Shown here: piece after piece, positions 8,908 through 16,671 of the stretch
Layout of the letters: each line of letters opens with the position of its first letter
How positions within the stretch are numbered: the first letter of the stretch is position 1
From: Acidithiobacillus sp.
Lineage (GTDB): Bacteria > Pseudomonadota > Gammaproteobacteria > Acidithiobacillales > Acidithiobacillaceae
Reading direction: 5' to 3'
Length of the DNA stretch: 63,405 bases
Assembly: GCF_023256195.1 (NCBI RefSeq)
Contig: NZ_JAGDWX010000019.1
Span: forward strand, 1 to 63,405
The notes under the pieces: model-generated
Seen by the model: only the letters and a program-made list of their open reading frames with translations
Told to the model about the DNA's origin: nothing
The model's database searches: none
Program-made: the position numbers and the translations under genes

Positions 8908-10131
8908 TCAGCGTTCCATGCGCCGGCGACAGGCGTCAACGGTGGATTTTATCTGTTGCGCCAGCATCTGCCTAATTGGAGCGCGCTCAAGCCGCTCACC
9001 CAATGAGCTTGCCTGCAGCAACATCCGGTCGATGACCTCTTCCGCCCGTTTCGTTGGGACGCCTCCTTCGTCCGCCAGACGCAATAGATGCCGGCGTTCG
9101 ATGGCGGTACCTTTGCCGCAAACGTCCAGGTGATGCTGGCCCATCGGGCCTTCACTGAAGGTCAGATCGAATGCCGGTGCCAGACGCCAGCGCCGGTCAG
9201 GCCCGAGACGCCAGGCGAAGTTCTTGGGATGGTCGTCCCGGTTGTGGAAGAGCACATTGAAGACGGCTCGTGCGTAGGCCTTCTCCACTTCGCGCTCGTC
9301 GCGCGTCAGGAAACGGGTAACACGCAGGAAGGCGGTGTAGTCGGTGGCACCGGGCAGGCGAAAATCCACTTGCAACAATCCAGCCAGACTGTGCACCGGG
9401 ACGCGTTGCCCCCCCTCCCGGTCGAAGCGCGCGACGCCGAAGGCGGCCAGTTCGGGGCCAAGGTCGAACCAGCGACTTTCGGGCACTTCCAGTCCGCAAT
9501 CCCGAGCCAACTCGGCATAGAGTTGCTCGATGACGCAGACCTCCTTGTGTTCGTTCTGCGCCGGAAACTTGACCAGCCAGGGACTGCCGGGCGCATCCGG
9601 ACGGGTGCTGACTTGCCCGGTCGCTGCGTCGTACTGCACTAACGCTTTGGGTCGGGCCCCTTGCGGCGAGCCGCCGGTGAGCGCGAGTTCGCGCAGGGCG
9701 ACACTTGCCTCGCCCGCGAGCGCGAGACGGCTTTGCTCGGCCAGCGCCAGCAAGGACCAGTCGGGCTCCCGGATGTCGGCGTCGCTTGCCGGAACGAAGC
9801 GTAACGCGCCCATCGCGCGCTCACCAATGAAGGCCAGCCGGTCCAGTGGCCCGGGATGGCGCAAGCCGTGTTGACGGAACAGGCGATCCATCAGCAGCAA
9901 ACCCCAGCCGTCCGGCAGACTGTCGGCGATCAGGCCCGGAAGGCGATGCAAATGGGCCGGAAAACTTCCGTAGGCATCTGCACGCAGCTTGAGGTGCAAG
10001 GGCGACAGTTCCAAGCCCTGAGACAGGGCTTCGGGAGAATATTCGAAAAGCAGGGATTGACCGTCATCGGCCAAGCGTCCCAACCGCCAGTCTTCTCCCC
10101 AGCCGCAATAATGCACGGTAAGCAGCTTCAT
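8908..10131 (-). CDS. hipA: HipA-family serine/threonine kinase toxin
   Basis: A 407-residue HipA-like kinase; family members phosphorylate targets such as glutamyl-tRNA synthetase, halting growth and causing persistence. Motifs present are the flexible P-loop region GGSPQGARPKAL (residues 153-164), FGVARFDRE (231-239), the catalytic loop FHNRDDHPKNFAW (295-307) and the metal-binding LAPAFDLTF (317-325). The kinase therefore looks intact. The ATG at 10131 overlaps the antitoxin stop in ATGA. The frame extends upstream, but that part runs through hipB in another frame. It is followed by 58 bases and then the left att-like segment. Confidence 0.9.
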   Translation of the reverse strand: MKLLTVHYCGWGEDWRLGRLADDGQSLLFEYSPEALSQGLELSPLHLKLRADAYGSFPAHLHRLPGLIADSLPDGWGLLLMDRLFRQHGLRHPGPLDRLAFIGERAMGALRFVPASDADIREPDWSLLALAEQSRLALAGEASVALRELALTGGSPQGARPKALVQYDAATGQVSTRPDAPGSPWLVKFPAQNEHKEVCVIEQLYAELARDCGLEVPESRWFDLGPELAAFGVARFDREGGQRVPVHSLAGLLQVDFRLPGATDYTAFLRVTRFLTRDEREVEKAYARAVFNVLFHNRDDHPKNFAWRLGPDRRWRLAPAFDLTFSEGPMGQHHLDVCGKGTAIERRHLLRLADEGGVPTKRAEEVIDRMLLQASSLGERLERAPIRQMLAQQIKSTVDACRRRMER

Positions 10132-10439
10132 GATGCCTTCTTGCGCGGCGCACGCTTGCGGCGGCTGACAAGGTCCACCTGCTCCATCTGGGCGATGGAT
10201 TGCCGCTTGAGCACGAAAAGATCGTCCAGCGCCTCCAACAAACCAAGCGCCTGCACGACGTGGACCAGCGTTTCCAGCGAGCATTGGCCGTCGCTTTCGA
10301 GTTTGCGCAACGCCCCCAACGACAGTCCGGCCATTTGCGCTAGTTCACGCTGCGTGAGCGACTGGGCAAGTCGCTGCTCGCGCAGACGAGCCCCCAGTTC
10401 CTGCAGGATCTCAGCGGAAGTCGAGAGATGAAAAATCAT
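10128..10439 (-). CDS. hipB: HipB-family antitoxin, XRE-type HTH repressor
   Basis: A 103-residue DNA-binding antitoxin for the adjacent HipA. The helix-turn-helix covers about residues 18-60 (LREQRLAQSLTQRELAQMAG, then LGALRKLESDGQCSLETL). A basic tail (RRKRAPRKKAS) follows, likely the flexible part that contacts toxin or is degraded. It precedes hipA with a 4-base overlap, the standard antitoxin-first order, and probably represses its own AT-rich promoter upstream. Confidence 0.9.
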   Translation of the reverse strand: MIFHLSTSAEILQELGARLREQRLAQSLTQRELAQMAGLSLGALRKLESDGQCSLETLVHVVQALGLLEALDDLFVLKRQSIAQMEQVDLVSRRKRAPRKKAS

Positions 10440-10466
10440 TTTTATGATCCTTGATTACTAAAAAAT

Positions 10467-10506
10467 ATTATAAGTGACATTATAGTGTACTTTATCTGTT
10501 CTTGAA
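10467..10506 (-). promoter_or_regulatory. predicted hipBA promoter/operator region
   Basis: On the minus strand TTCAAG (10506-10501) and TATAAT (10484-10479) are 16 bases apart; a second TATAAT occurs at 10472-10467. The two TATAA blocks form a 12-base-spaced direct repeat around TGTCACT, within a strongly AT-rich stretch unlike the rest of the window. Autorepression by HipB here is inferred from the family. Confidence 0.45.
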
Positions 10507-10633
10507 AGCAGATGGCTGCGATAGCTACTGCGAGCGATCAGGCAGTGACTGTTAATCAGCACGCAACGTCCTCTTGGCGCTGGCGGAACAGGCCGCAGCG
10601 GACGTGGGTGGCGAAGAACTGCTGGAGGGACTG

Positions 10634-10783
10634 ATGTTTCACCTGACAGAAGCCGTTGGTAGCAATGCCGCCTCGCCGCAAGGTTGGCAGCGGCTGGAGC
10701 CGATTCTGAGACAGGCTCTGGAAGCGGGCATGCCCCCAGGCGACATTGCACGCTTAATCGAAAGGCACCTACAGAACAGATAG
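10634..10783 (+). CDS. small hypothetical protein (49 aa) between hipB and jetD
   Basis: A short plus-strand frame beginning with an ATG that has a perfect GGAGG five bases upstream. The predicted product (MFHLTEAVGSNAASPQGW...) is soluble, with an amphipathic helical second half (LEPILRQALEAGMPPGDIARLIERHLQ). The frame is open upstream to 10556 with only a TTG start, so it could instead be the 3' end of a larger, lost gene. Its last 15 bases overlap the end of jetD on the other strand. It is the only plus-strand coding candidate in the island. Not recognised. Confidence 0.35.
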   Translation: MFHLTEAVGSNAASPQGWQRLEPILRQALEAGMPPGDIARLIERHLQNR

Positions 10784-11632
10784 CCAGACCGCTTCCTGTT
10801 CGAGCGCCAGTCCGGATCGGCGCATTTGTTCGGTTAACGGGCCCAGATAATCAGGTAACTGCAGAGCAGCACTGGTGAACTCTCGAAACGTATCCTGCCA
10901 TAGCCGCTGGCTGCCATAGCGTGCCAGCTTGCTTTGCCAGTCGGGCATCAGCCAGCATTCGCAAACATCGCCCAGCTGTGCATAAAGCCGCGCGAAATTG
11001 GCCAGCCCCACACCGTCATAGTCCGGGAACAGTACGACACGGCTGGCACGCGGACGCTGCCCCAGCCAAGCGAGAAGCCGGCCATCGAGCTGTCCGCCGT
11101 AGTACAGCACGGTGGCTTGCGTTCCCACTGGCAGCCAGTCCGTGCGGTCAAACAGCGCCTGGTTCTCCACCAGCCAGAGCGGCTGCTCGCTTTGCCAGGT
11201 GTCTCTCGTTTCGATGCGCAGGCTGGCAGCCCCGAAGCGGTGCGTGAGTTGGCTGAGTGGTAGTTCGTTCCTGTGTTCGCCTTGCTGCCAAAGTACCTTT
11301 TCACCAACGGCCTTGAGCAAGGGGTAGTAGCGCTCATGCTGATGATTGCGCGCTTTGCTGTCGCGGGCATGGGCGATATGTTGCGCCCGCAGCGGCAGGT
11401 CGTCCGCGGCCAGTATCCCGACCTCGGGGGAGAGTGCGCTCAGATGGATATCGAATAGTCGCGGATCGCTGACACGGTAAACATCACCGCGCCCCTGACG
11501 CTGGCAGATTACCGCTCCTGTCTGCCGGGCAAAGCGATCCAGAGCGCGGCGCTGAACGGCGGTGAAATGGCTGGCCGGCAGGGTTTGTTGGCCATGCAGC
11601 TTGAGCAAGGCTGCGCGCAGGGTTCGATCCAT
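10769..11632 (-). CDS. jetD: Wadjet system protein JetD (Toprim-like nuclease subunit, MksG-like)
   Basis: JetD is the nuclease of the Wadjet (JetABCD/MksBEFG) anti-plasmid complex and cleaves small circular DNA after loop extrusion by the SMC part. This copy is 287 residues. The Toprim-like active-site motifs are visible: the Glu of LWLVENQALF, then VLYYGGQLDGRLLAWLG, and the acidic pair in VVLFPDYDGVGLANFARL. It begins 2 bases after jetC ends and is the last gene of the operon. It appears intact. It is shorter than my recollection of type I JetD, so the subtype is not assigned. Confidence 0.88.
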   Translation of the reverse strand: MDRTLRAALLKLHGQQTLPASHFTAVQRRALDRFARQTGAVICQRQGRGDVYRVSDPRLFDIHLSALSPEVGILAADDLPLRAQHIAHARDSKARNHQHERYYPLLKAVGEKVLWQQGEHRNELPLSQLTHRFGAASLRIETRDTWQSEQPLWLVENQALFDRTDWLPVGTQATVLYYGGQLDGRLLAWLGQRPRASRVVLFPDYDGVGLANFARLYAQLGDVCECWLMPDWQSKLARYGSQRLWQDTFREFTSAALQLPDYLGPLTEQMRRSGLALEQEAVWLSVL

Positions 11633-11634
11633 AT

Positions 11635-14388
11635 TCAGGCATCCAGCGGTTCGATGACCTGCCAGCTACGGCGGCTGATCTGGTTGCTACCGTTGCGCGT
11701 GTGAATTGGCACACAGTAGCGCACGGTCGTCAGCGGCGCGGGCGAGGCAAAAATCAACGAGAAACCGAACTCCGCCGCCGTCTCGATCAGGCTGCGCTGA
11801 TTGCGGGCGTCCAGGGCCAGTGCCTCGTCCAGGTAGCAGATGCCCTGGATGGGGCGACGCTGATCCTGCATCAGATGCAGCATCGCCAGCCCCGTCACCA
11901 GTTTGGCCATCAGCACGGTGCCATTGGAGGCGGCACTGTCGAGGTCATCGAAGGCTTCCGGCTCGCGATCTGCCTTGCCGACCCAGAAGCGCAGGCGAAA
12001 CAGGTCGGCCACACGCAGGCCATGGCGGGCGTTACCCTCTTCGATCAGCAGAGTCTTGGCGCGATTGAGTTGATCATCTTCGAGCACGCTCTGCTGGTTG
12101 AACAGTTCGAAGGTTTCGCCACTGTCCACCCTGGCGGCGGTACTGATCAGCAGCTGAATGGCCTCGACCAGAATGGTTTCGTCTTCGGGTTCGATCTTGA
12201 ACACGGCCAGATCGGAAAGTTGCCGGCCGCTGATCTTGCGGTTGAACTCGCGCATCCGGCGCTTGAAAGCAAACAGGCCGTCGCGCAGTTCGCGCAGGCC
12301 GGCGGCCACATTCACCACCGCCGAGCGTACTTTTTTTTCCAGGGCTTCGGCTTCCTGCGCCAGGTGATGGGCGAATTCAACGAGTCGAACAATCTCGCTT
12401 TCCGGTTCGCCGACAAACTGATACTTGGTCAATCCGCCGGTATGGATTTCACCCAGCAGATGGCGAATCTGCTCATCCAGCTCCAGCAACTGGCGACAGT
12501 CGGTCAGATAGGTCTGCAGCCGTTCGGCCAGTTGTTCCGGCGCGAACTCGGGCTGGGCCAGCCAGGGGTGGTGTGGCAGCTCGGCCAGCCAGGTGAAGGG
12601 GCCTTCGTGGTCGATGCGCTGATGACGGCGTTGCTCGATCTGCTGGTGTTGCTGCTGCAGGTTCGCCAAATCCTGCTGACGTTGCTGACGCTGCTGATCC
12701 AGTGCGTAGTGCCGCTGTGCCGACTGGGCCAAATGGGTGCCGAGTTCTGCGAGCCTTCCCTCCAGTGTCTGCAGCCGCGTCTTGCGCTCGGCCTCGCTCT
12801 GCTGCAGATCCTCCATCTGCGCGTAGTCTCGCAGTTCGGCATCCAGCTGTGCCAGTTGCTGCTCCAATGTCTGGCGCTGTTGCTTGACCTTCTCCAGGGC
12901 TTGGGCGGTGGCCAATTGTTCTTGCAGTTGAGCCTGCTGTTGCTGTAACTCCTGCTGCAATTCACCCAGTTCCGCCAGGGTCCGTTGCTGATACTGTGCC
13001 GGCAAGCCTTTCAGCCGCAGTTGCAGGCCAGGAAAATTGAGTTGCCCAGCATTGGTATCGGCCAAAGCCGCAAGCAGTGCCTTGTCGTCGAGTTGAAAGT
13101 CCTCTGTGCCCAAGGTCAGAACTGGCCTGGCCAGCACCTTGTTCAGCGCGTTGAGTTGTTCCGTAGATACGACACTGGCCAGTTGCTGAAAGAGGTTCTG
13201 CCCCTGGGTGCGCGACTCCTGATCCAGCTGCGCGGATTCCCGTTTGATCCGCGCCAACTCGCGCTCGATGGCCGCTGGCGTGCGGCTCTGTGCCTGGCCG
13301 ATCCGTACGACCAACGCATCCCGTTGCGTCAGCAACTCGTGGCGGCGCGCCTCCAGCAGGGCGCGGTCGGAGATCAAGGCAAAACGCTGCTGCAACGCAC
13401 GCAACTGTTCGCTTTGTTGGCGGAGCTGCTTTTGTTCCAACTCGCACTCTTTTTTCTCGCCAGCCGACTGCATATCCTGTTCGCGCAGGCGCTGTAGCTC
13501 GACATCGCACTGCGCCAACTCATGCTGCAAGGTTTGCTGGCGGGTCTCGTAATGCTGTTGCCACTGACCCAGTGCCGTGTCGATCAAGGGGCGCCAGCAT
13601 AGCAATTTGCCGCGCAAGACCAGGCGGGCTTCCTGCTTCTGCTCCAGTTCGCCCAAGGAGGCTTGCAGCCGCACGGCGGCCAAGTACTGGCTGCGCTCGG
13701 CGTTGAGGTCAGCAAACGCCTTGTCCCATTCCGCCTTGAAGTCGATGCTGGCATCCGGCAGGTCGCGGCGGAAAATCTGCAGCAGATAGTCTTTCACCTC
13801 GCTGGAGCACAGCTTGTCTAGGCGCAGCGTGCGGGTGAGCACACGCTGGAAGACGCTGGCGTCACCGGCGTGCTCCAGCCGGAAAACGCAGAAATCCTGC
13901 TGACTGGCGAGCTTGCGGCTGCGCCCGCCATAGATCATGTCGGCGAATTCGCTACTGCTGTAGCTGAATACCCGGCGCCCAAAGCTCGCCAGATGGCTAG
14001 CCAGCTGCGGTTGTGCCACCAAGTTGCCATCCTGCAGGCAGAACTCTTCGACCTCCAGCGGCCCAGCATAGGCGAAATACTCGTACTCGAAGCTCACCCC
14101 TCTGCCCACGCATCCCAGCACCACGGTGCCGGACTCCGGCAGCGACACCTCCAGCAGCACATAGGCGCTGTTGTTGGGGAAATAGAAGCGCCGGCTCTTA
14201 TCCACATCGTGCGCACCAAAATCCATGCGGCGGCGGTCGATGATCAGCAGAAACTGCAGGGCATTGATCAGGCTGGTCTTGCCGGTATTGTTGGGCGCCA
14301 CCAGAGAGACCGCACCATCGAGCGGCAGCTCGGCGCGCGAGTATCCGGCACTCCCCAGCAGGACCAAACGTTGGAAACCGTACTGCAT
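11635..14388 (-). CDS. jetC: Wadjet system protein JetC (SMC/MukB-like ATPase)
   Basis: JetC is the SMC-type motor of Wadjet. The 917-residue protein has an N-terminal Walker A VAPNNTGKTSLINAL (residues 30-44; Ala in place of the usual first Gly), a long Gln/Leu-rich coiled coil from about residue 230 to 600, and a C-terminal head with NGTVLMAKLVTGLAML as the degenerate signature, Walker B GICYLDEALALDARN and IFASPAPL. The start overlaps the jetB stop by one base (TGATG). The coiled-coil arms are shorter than those of MukB. The protein has no frameshift and should be active. Confidence 0.9.
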   Translation of the reverse strand: MQYGFQRLVLLGSAGYSRAELPLDGAVSLVAPNNTGKTSLINALQFLLIIDRRRMDFGAHDVDKSRRFYFPNNSAYVLLEVSLPESGTVVLGCVGRGVSFEYEYFAYAGPLEVEEFCLQDGNLVAQPQLASHLASFGRRVFSYSSSEFADMIYGGRSRKLASQQDFCVFRLEHAGDASVFQRVLTRTLRLDKLCSSEVKDYLLQIFRRDLPDASIDFKAEWDKAFADLNAERSQYLAAVRLQASLGELEQKQEARLVLRGKLLCWRPLIDTALGQWQQHYETRQQTLQHELAQCDVELQRLREQDMQSAGEKKECELEQKQLRQQSEQLRALQQRFALISDRALLEARRHELLTQRDALVVRIGQAQSRTPAAIERELARIKRESAQLDQESRTQGQNLFQQLASVVSTEQLNALNKVLARPVLTLGTEDFQLDDKALLAALADTNAGQLNFPGLQLRLKGLPAQYQQRTLAELGELQQELQQQQAQLQEQLATAQALEKVKQQRQTLEQQLAQLDAELRDYAQMEDLQQSEAERKTRLQTLEGRLAELGTHLAQSAQRHYALDQQRQQRQQDLANLQQQHQQIEQRRHQRIDHEGPFTWLAELPHHPWLAQPEFAPEQLAERLQTYLTDCRQLLELDEQIRHLLGEIHTGGLTKYQFVGEPESEIVRLVEFAHHLAQEAEALEKKVRSAVVNVAAGLRELRDGLFAFKRRMREFNRKISGRQLSDLAVFKIEPEDETILVEAIQLLISTAARVDSGETFELFNQQSVLEDDQLNRAKTLLIEEGNARHGLRVADLFRLRFWVGKADREPEAFDDLDSAASNGTVLMAKLVTGLAMLHLMQDQRRPIQGICYLDEALALDARNQRSLIETAAEFGFSLIFASPAPLTTVRYCVPIHTRNGSNQISRRSWQVIEPLDA

Positions 14389-15002
14389 CAGGTGTTCTCC
14401 TCGTCGTCTGGTGCATCCGCAGTCCAGTCCTCCGCTGCCGGCGTGCTCTCTTCGTCCCCATCGGTCTTGGCCGTCAACGCCAGGCTTTCGAAATGATCAA
14501 GGTAGCGACATACAGCGGGCAGCAGTCGCCAGCCTGTCGGCTCGGCCACGGCAAAGCCGAGGTTGCAGGCGCGACCCAGCAGCTCCAACAGAGCGTCGGG
14601 GTTGAGGCCCTCGGCATCCAGCAGGTCTTGCTGTTGCTTGTAGACCTCGGCCAGCCAGGCGCTGTCGATCAGCCAATCGGTAAAGCGCTGCAGGGCCTTG
14701 CCGGCGCTGGCCTGGGCATCGAAGATCACCATGAACAGCAAAGCCAGCTGGCGGCTGATCTTGCCGATGTTGCTGTTGGCCTCGCTGTTGTGAAACCAGG
14801 CAAAGCCCCTGGCATCCAGGCGCAGTTCGAATCCCAGCGCGGCAAACAAGCTGACATAGCTGGTCTCGTGCTGTTCCAGCTCCGCCCACAGCGCGGGCTC
14901 GGCCACGCGGTTCAGGTGTTTGCCGGAGAGAAACAGGCGGAACAGCTCGGCCAATGCCGGCATCTGTGATAGCGCGGCTGCCAGAGCGTGTCGGATCGTC
15001 AT
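14388..15002 (-). CDS. jetB: Wadjet system protein JetB (MukE/MksE-like, DUF4194)
   Basis: JetB is the small winged-helix (KITE) subunit that binds the kleisin JetA. The 204-residue protein contains HETSYVSLFAALGFELRLDARGF (about residues 46-68), SNIGKISRQLALLFMVIF (77-94), and ends in an acidic tail (DGDEESTPAAEDWTADAPDDEE). Size and position between jetA and jetC agree with MksE/JetB. It is coupled on both sides: ATGA with jetA upstream and TGATG with jetC downstream. Confidence 0.87.
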   Translation of the reverse strand: MTIRHALAAALSQMPALAELFRLFLSGKHLNRVAEPALWAELEQHETSYVSLFAALGFELRLDARGFAWFHNSEANSNIGKISRQLALLFMVIFDAQASAGKALQRFTDWLIDSAWLAEVYKQQQDLLDAEGLNPDALLELLGRACNLGFAVAEPTGWRLLPAVCRYLDHFESLALTAKTDGDEESTPAAEDWTADAPDDEENT

Positions 15003-16258
15003 TGCGGGATACGCACGCGGTGAGGGTGATGCAGGACGCGAATCGTCTGCAACGTGGTTTTTTCAGGCCGGCTGGCGGCCTCGAAATGCCAGCCGGGCTC
15101 ATGTTGCAGGTCATGGAACAGGCGCAGCAGGGTGGCATCCTGCAGGTGGGCGTAATGGCGGTGCAGCCAATCGAGCAGATTTTCCACAGGCAGGCTGCGG
15201 GCCAGATGCGCGCGAATAGCGGCTTCGTCCACCTGCTCCAGCAACGGAACGTCATCGCCGGGCTCATCCTGCGGAAAGGCCACCGCCTGTGGCTGGTATT
15301 GGCGCGCGACAGCCATGACCGTCCGTACCTCATCACCCAGTTGCAGTTTGAATCCGCGCTCATTGCGCCAGACGGGGAGTGCGGTCTTATCCGCCGGGCG
15401 CGACAGTGCGCGACGCAGGCCGCGTTTGCGCACCTGCCCCAGCAGCAGGCTAATGGCACTGGTCAGTGCGTTGTGCTGACGCAGCTCTTCGCGCAAGGGC
15501 AGCAATGTGTCGGCGCACTGTTGCGCCACCAGCCGGCCAAAGCGCCGCAGCTCCTTGGCCTGGTGTGCCACCTGACGTAACTGCAGGCGATGTAAGTACA
15601 GTGCGCCCTGCACCGACAATTGCTCTAGGCTCAAGTCGAGCGCACGCTCTGCTTCTTCCAGATAGCGGTAGAAGGTGCCCTGCGAGCCGCTGTCCATCAT
15701 CTGGTTCATCGGCTCCACATAATGATCGTAGGCTTCCAGAACCTGGCGGTAGCGCTGGCTGATCGGCATGCTGCTGTCGACGCTTTTGGCGTTTTCCGCC
15801 AGCTCAAAGAGCGCGTGCCGGTCCTGATCGAGCTGCAGACTGATCTGGCGGAAGAGTTCTGCCAGCTTGTTGGCGGCTCCGCGCACGCGATCCATGTCGG
15901 CCCCGAGCATCCCTTCATTGAGTGCTTCGGTGGCTTCACGGATCGCAGCAACACGCGCCTGCAGTACGGCAGCCAGGCCCAGTTCATGTTCACGGGTGAG
16001 GCCGCGCACGAACTCCAGCACGTAGGCATTGAGCTGCAGATCGCTGCTGCGCGGCAAGGTTTGCAGGATGTCCGCATTGACCAGGGCACGCAGCACCGCG
16101 CCCTGCGTTTCGGCATCCCGTTGCCCGGATACCTTGGCAATACCGTTCAACACCTGATCGCTGGTCAGCACGGCAAACTCGCGCGACAGCCGCACCAAAA
16201 GCTCCACGGTGTCCCAATGGGTGTAAAGCGCGTAGACCAGCGAGCGAGGGTTGGCCAT
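14999..16258 (-). CDS. jetA: Wadjet system protein JetA (MukF/MksF-like kleisin)
   Basis: JetA is the kleisin bridging the SMC heads. The 419-residue protein begins with a winged-helix segment (SLVYALYTHWDTVELLVRLS, residues 5-24), has a helical middle (EATEALNEGMLGADMDRVRG through SMPISQRYRQVLEAYDHYV) and a C-terminal winged-helix region (VENLLDWLHRHYAHLQDATLLRL). It is the first gene of jetABCD. A GGAGGGAGA ribosome site lies 10 bases before the ATG, directly beside hairpins in the leader that could mask it. Confidence 0.87.
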   Translation of the reverse strand: MANPRSLVYALYTHWDTVELLVRLSREFAVLTSDQVLNGIAKVSGQRDAETQGAVLRALVNADILQTLPRSSDLQLNAYVLEFVRGLTREHELGLAAVLQARVAAIREATEALNEGMLGADMDRVRGAANKLAELFRQISLQLDQDRHALFELAENAKSVDSSMPISQRYRQVLEAYDHYVEPMNQMMDSGSQGTFYRYLEEAERALDLSLEQLSVQGALYLHRLQLRQVAHQAKELRRFGRLVAQQCADTLLPLREELRQHNALTSAISLLLGQVRKRGLRRALSRPADKTALPVWRNERGFKLQLGDEVRTVMAVARQYQPQAVAFPQDEPGDDVPLLEQVDEAAIRAHLARSLPVENLLDWLHRHYAHLQDATLLRLFHDLQHEPGWHFEAASRPEKTTLQTIRVLHHPHRVRIPQ

Positions 16259-16286
16259 GTCAGTTCAGTCTCCCTCCACCGAGCAG

Positions 16287-16330
16287 GCATGCCCTGTGCG
16301 GCATGCTCTCATCCGCCAGCCGCACAGGGC
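16287..16330 (-). promoter_or_regulatory. mutually exclusive hairpins in the jetA leader
   Basis: Two perfect inverted repeats overlap. One has 12-base arms GCCCTGTGCGGC (16291-16302) and GCCGCACAGGGC (16319-16330) with a 16-base loop. The other has 7-base arms GCATGCC (16287-16293) and GGCATGC (16300-16306) with a 6-base loop. They share sequence and cannot form together. The nearer edge is 10 bases upstream of the jetA ribosome site, so the leader could switch translation or transcription. No T-tract follows, so it is not a classic terminator. Confidence 0.55.
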
Positions 16331-16394
16331 GGCAACCCGGCGCATGGCCGCAGCGGCGTTTCATACGGTGCAGGCTGGACGCATCGACCATTCG

Positions 16395-16503
16395 TTGTCC
16401 CCACGCCGCCGCGCCCGATTTCTGGCGAAATCGAGCCCAGCGGCCACATTCTTTGTGCTCTCGCGAGCCACCACAAAGAATGTGCTCATCGTGCTGGGGA
16501 CAA
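16395..16503. repeat. 109-bp nested inverted-repeat element upstream of jetA
   Basis: The outer ends are a perfect 9-base inverted repeat, TTGTCCCCA (16395-16403) and TGGGGACAA (16495-16503). Inside are two more perfect hairpins: arms CGATTTC/GAAATCG with loop TGGC (16416-16433) and 13-base arms CACATTCTTTGTG/CACAAAGAATGTG with a 14-base loop (16445-16484). Terminal inverted repeats around internal hairpins resemble a small MITE or a structured leader RNA. No target-site duplication was evident. Confidence 0.5.
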
Positions 16504-16545
16504 GCGACTTTTGGGCTGCGTCCCGGCCGGAATGTGTCAGGCATG

Positions 16546-16660
16546 GTGGCAACACTGTGTGCACAAGGTGGCGTCAATGTGGTGAACAGCGTGGCAACAT
16601 TGTGTTGAACATGTCGGCAGCATTGTGGCGACATGTGGGTCACAGTGTGGCAACAAGGTG
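16546..16660. repeat. degenerate 22-23 bp-period repeat array between the DUF262 gene and jetA
   Basis: Copies of the core GTGGCAACATTGTG occur at 16546, 16568, 16591, about 16613, 16625 and 16647. Spacing is 22-23 bases except one half step of 12, so every copy sits on nearly the same helix face. The array begins 11 bases after the DUF262 stop and lies 290-400 bases upstream of jetA. Iteron-like protein-binding sites or a decaying minisatellite are both possible. There are no unique spacers, so it is not CRISPR. Confidence 0.65.
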
Positions 16661-16671
16661 GCGCTGACAGC

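Noticed and set aside
16546-16660. CRISPR array
   Set aside because: The repeat core is only 14 bases, degenerate, and the period of 22-23 bases leaves no room for unique spacers; no cas genes are near.
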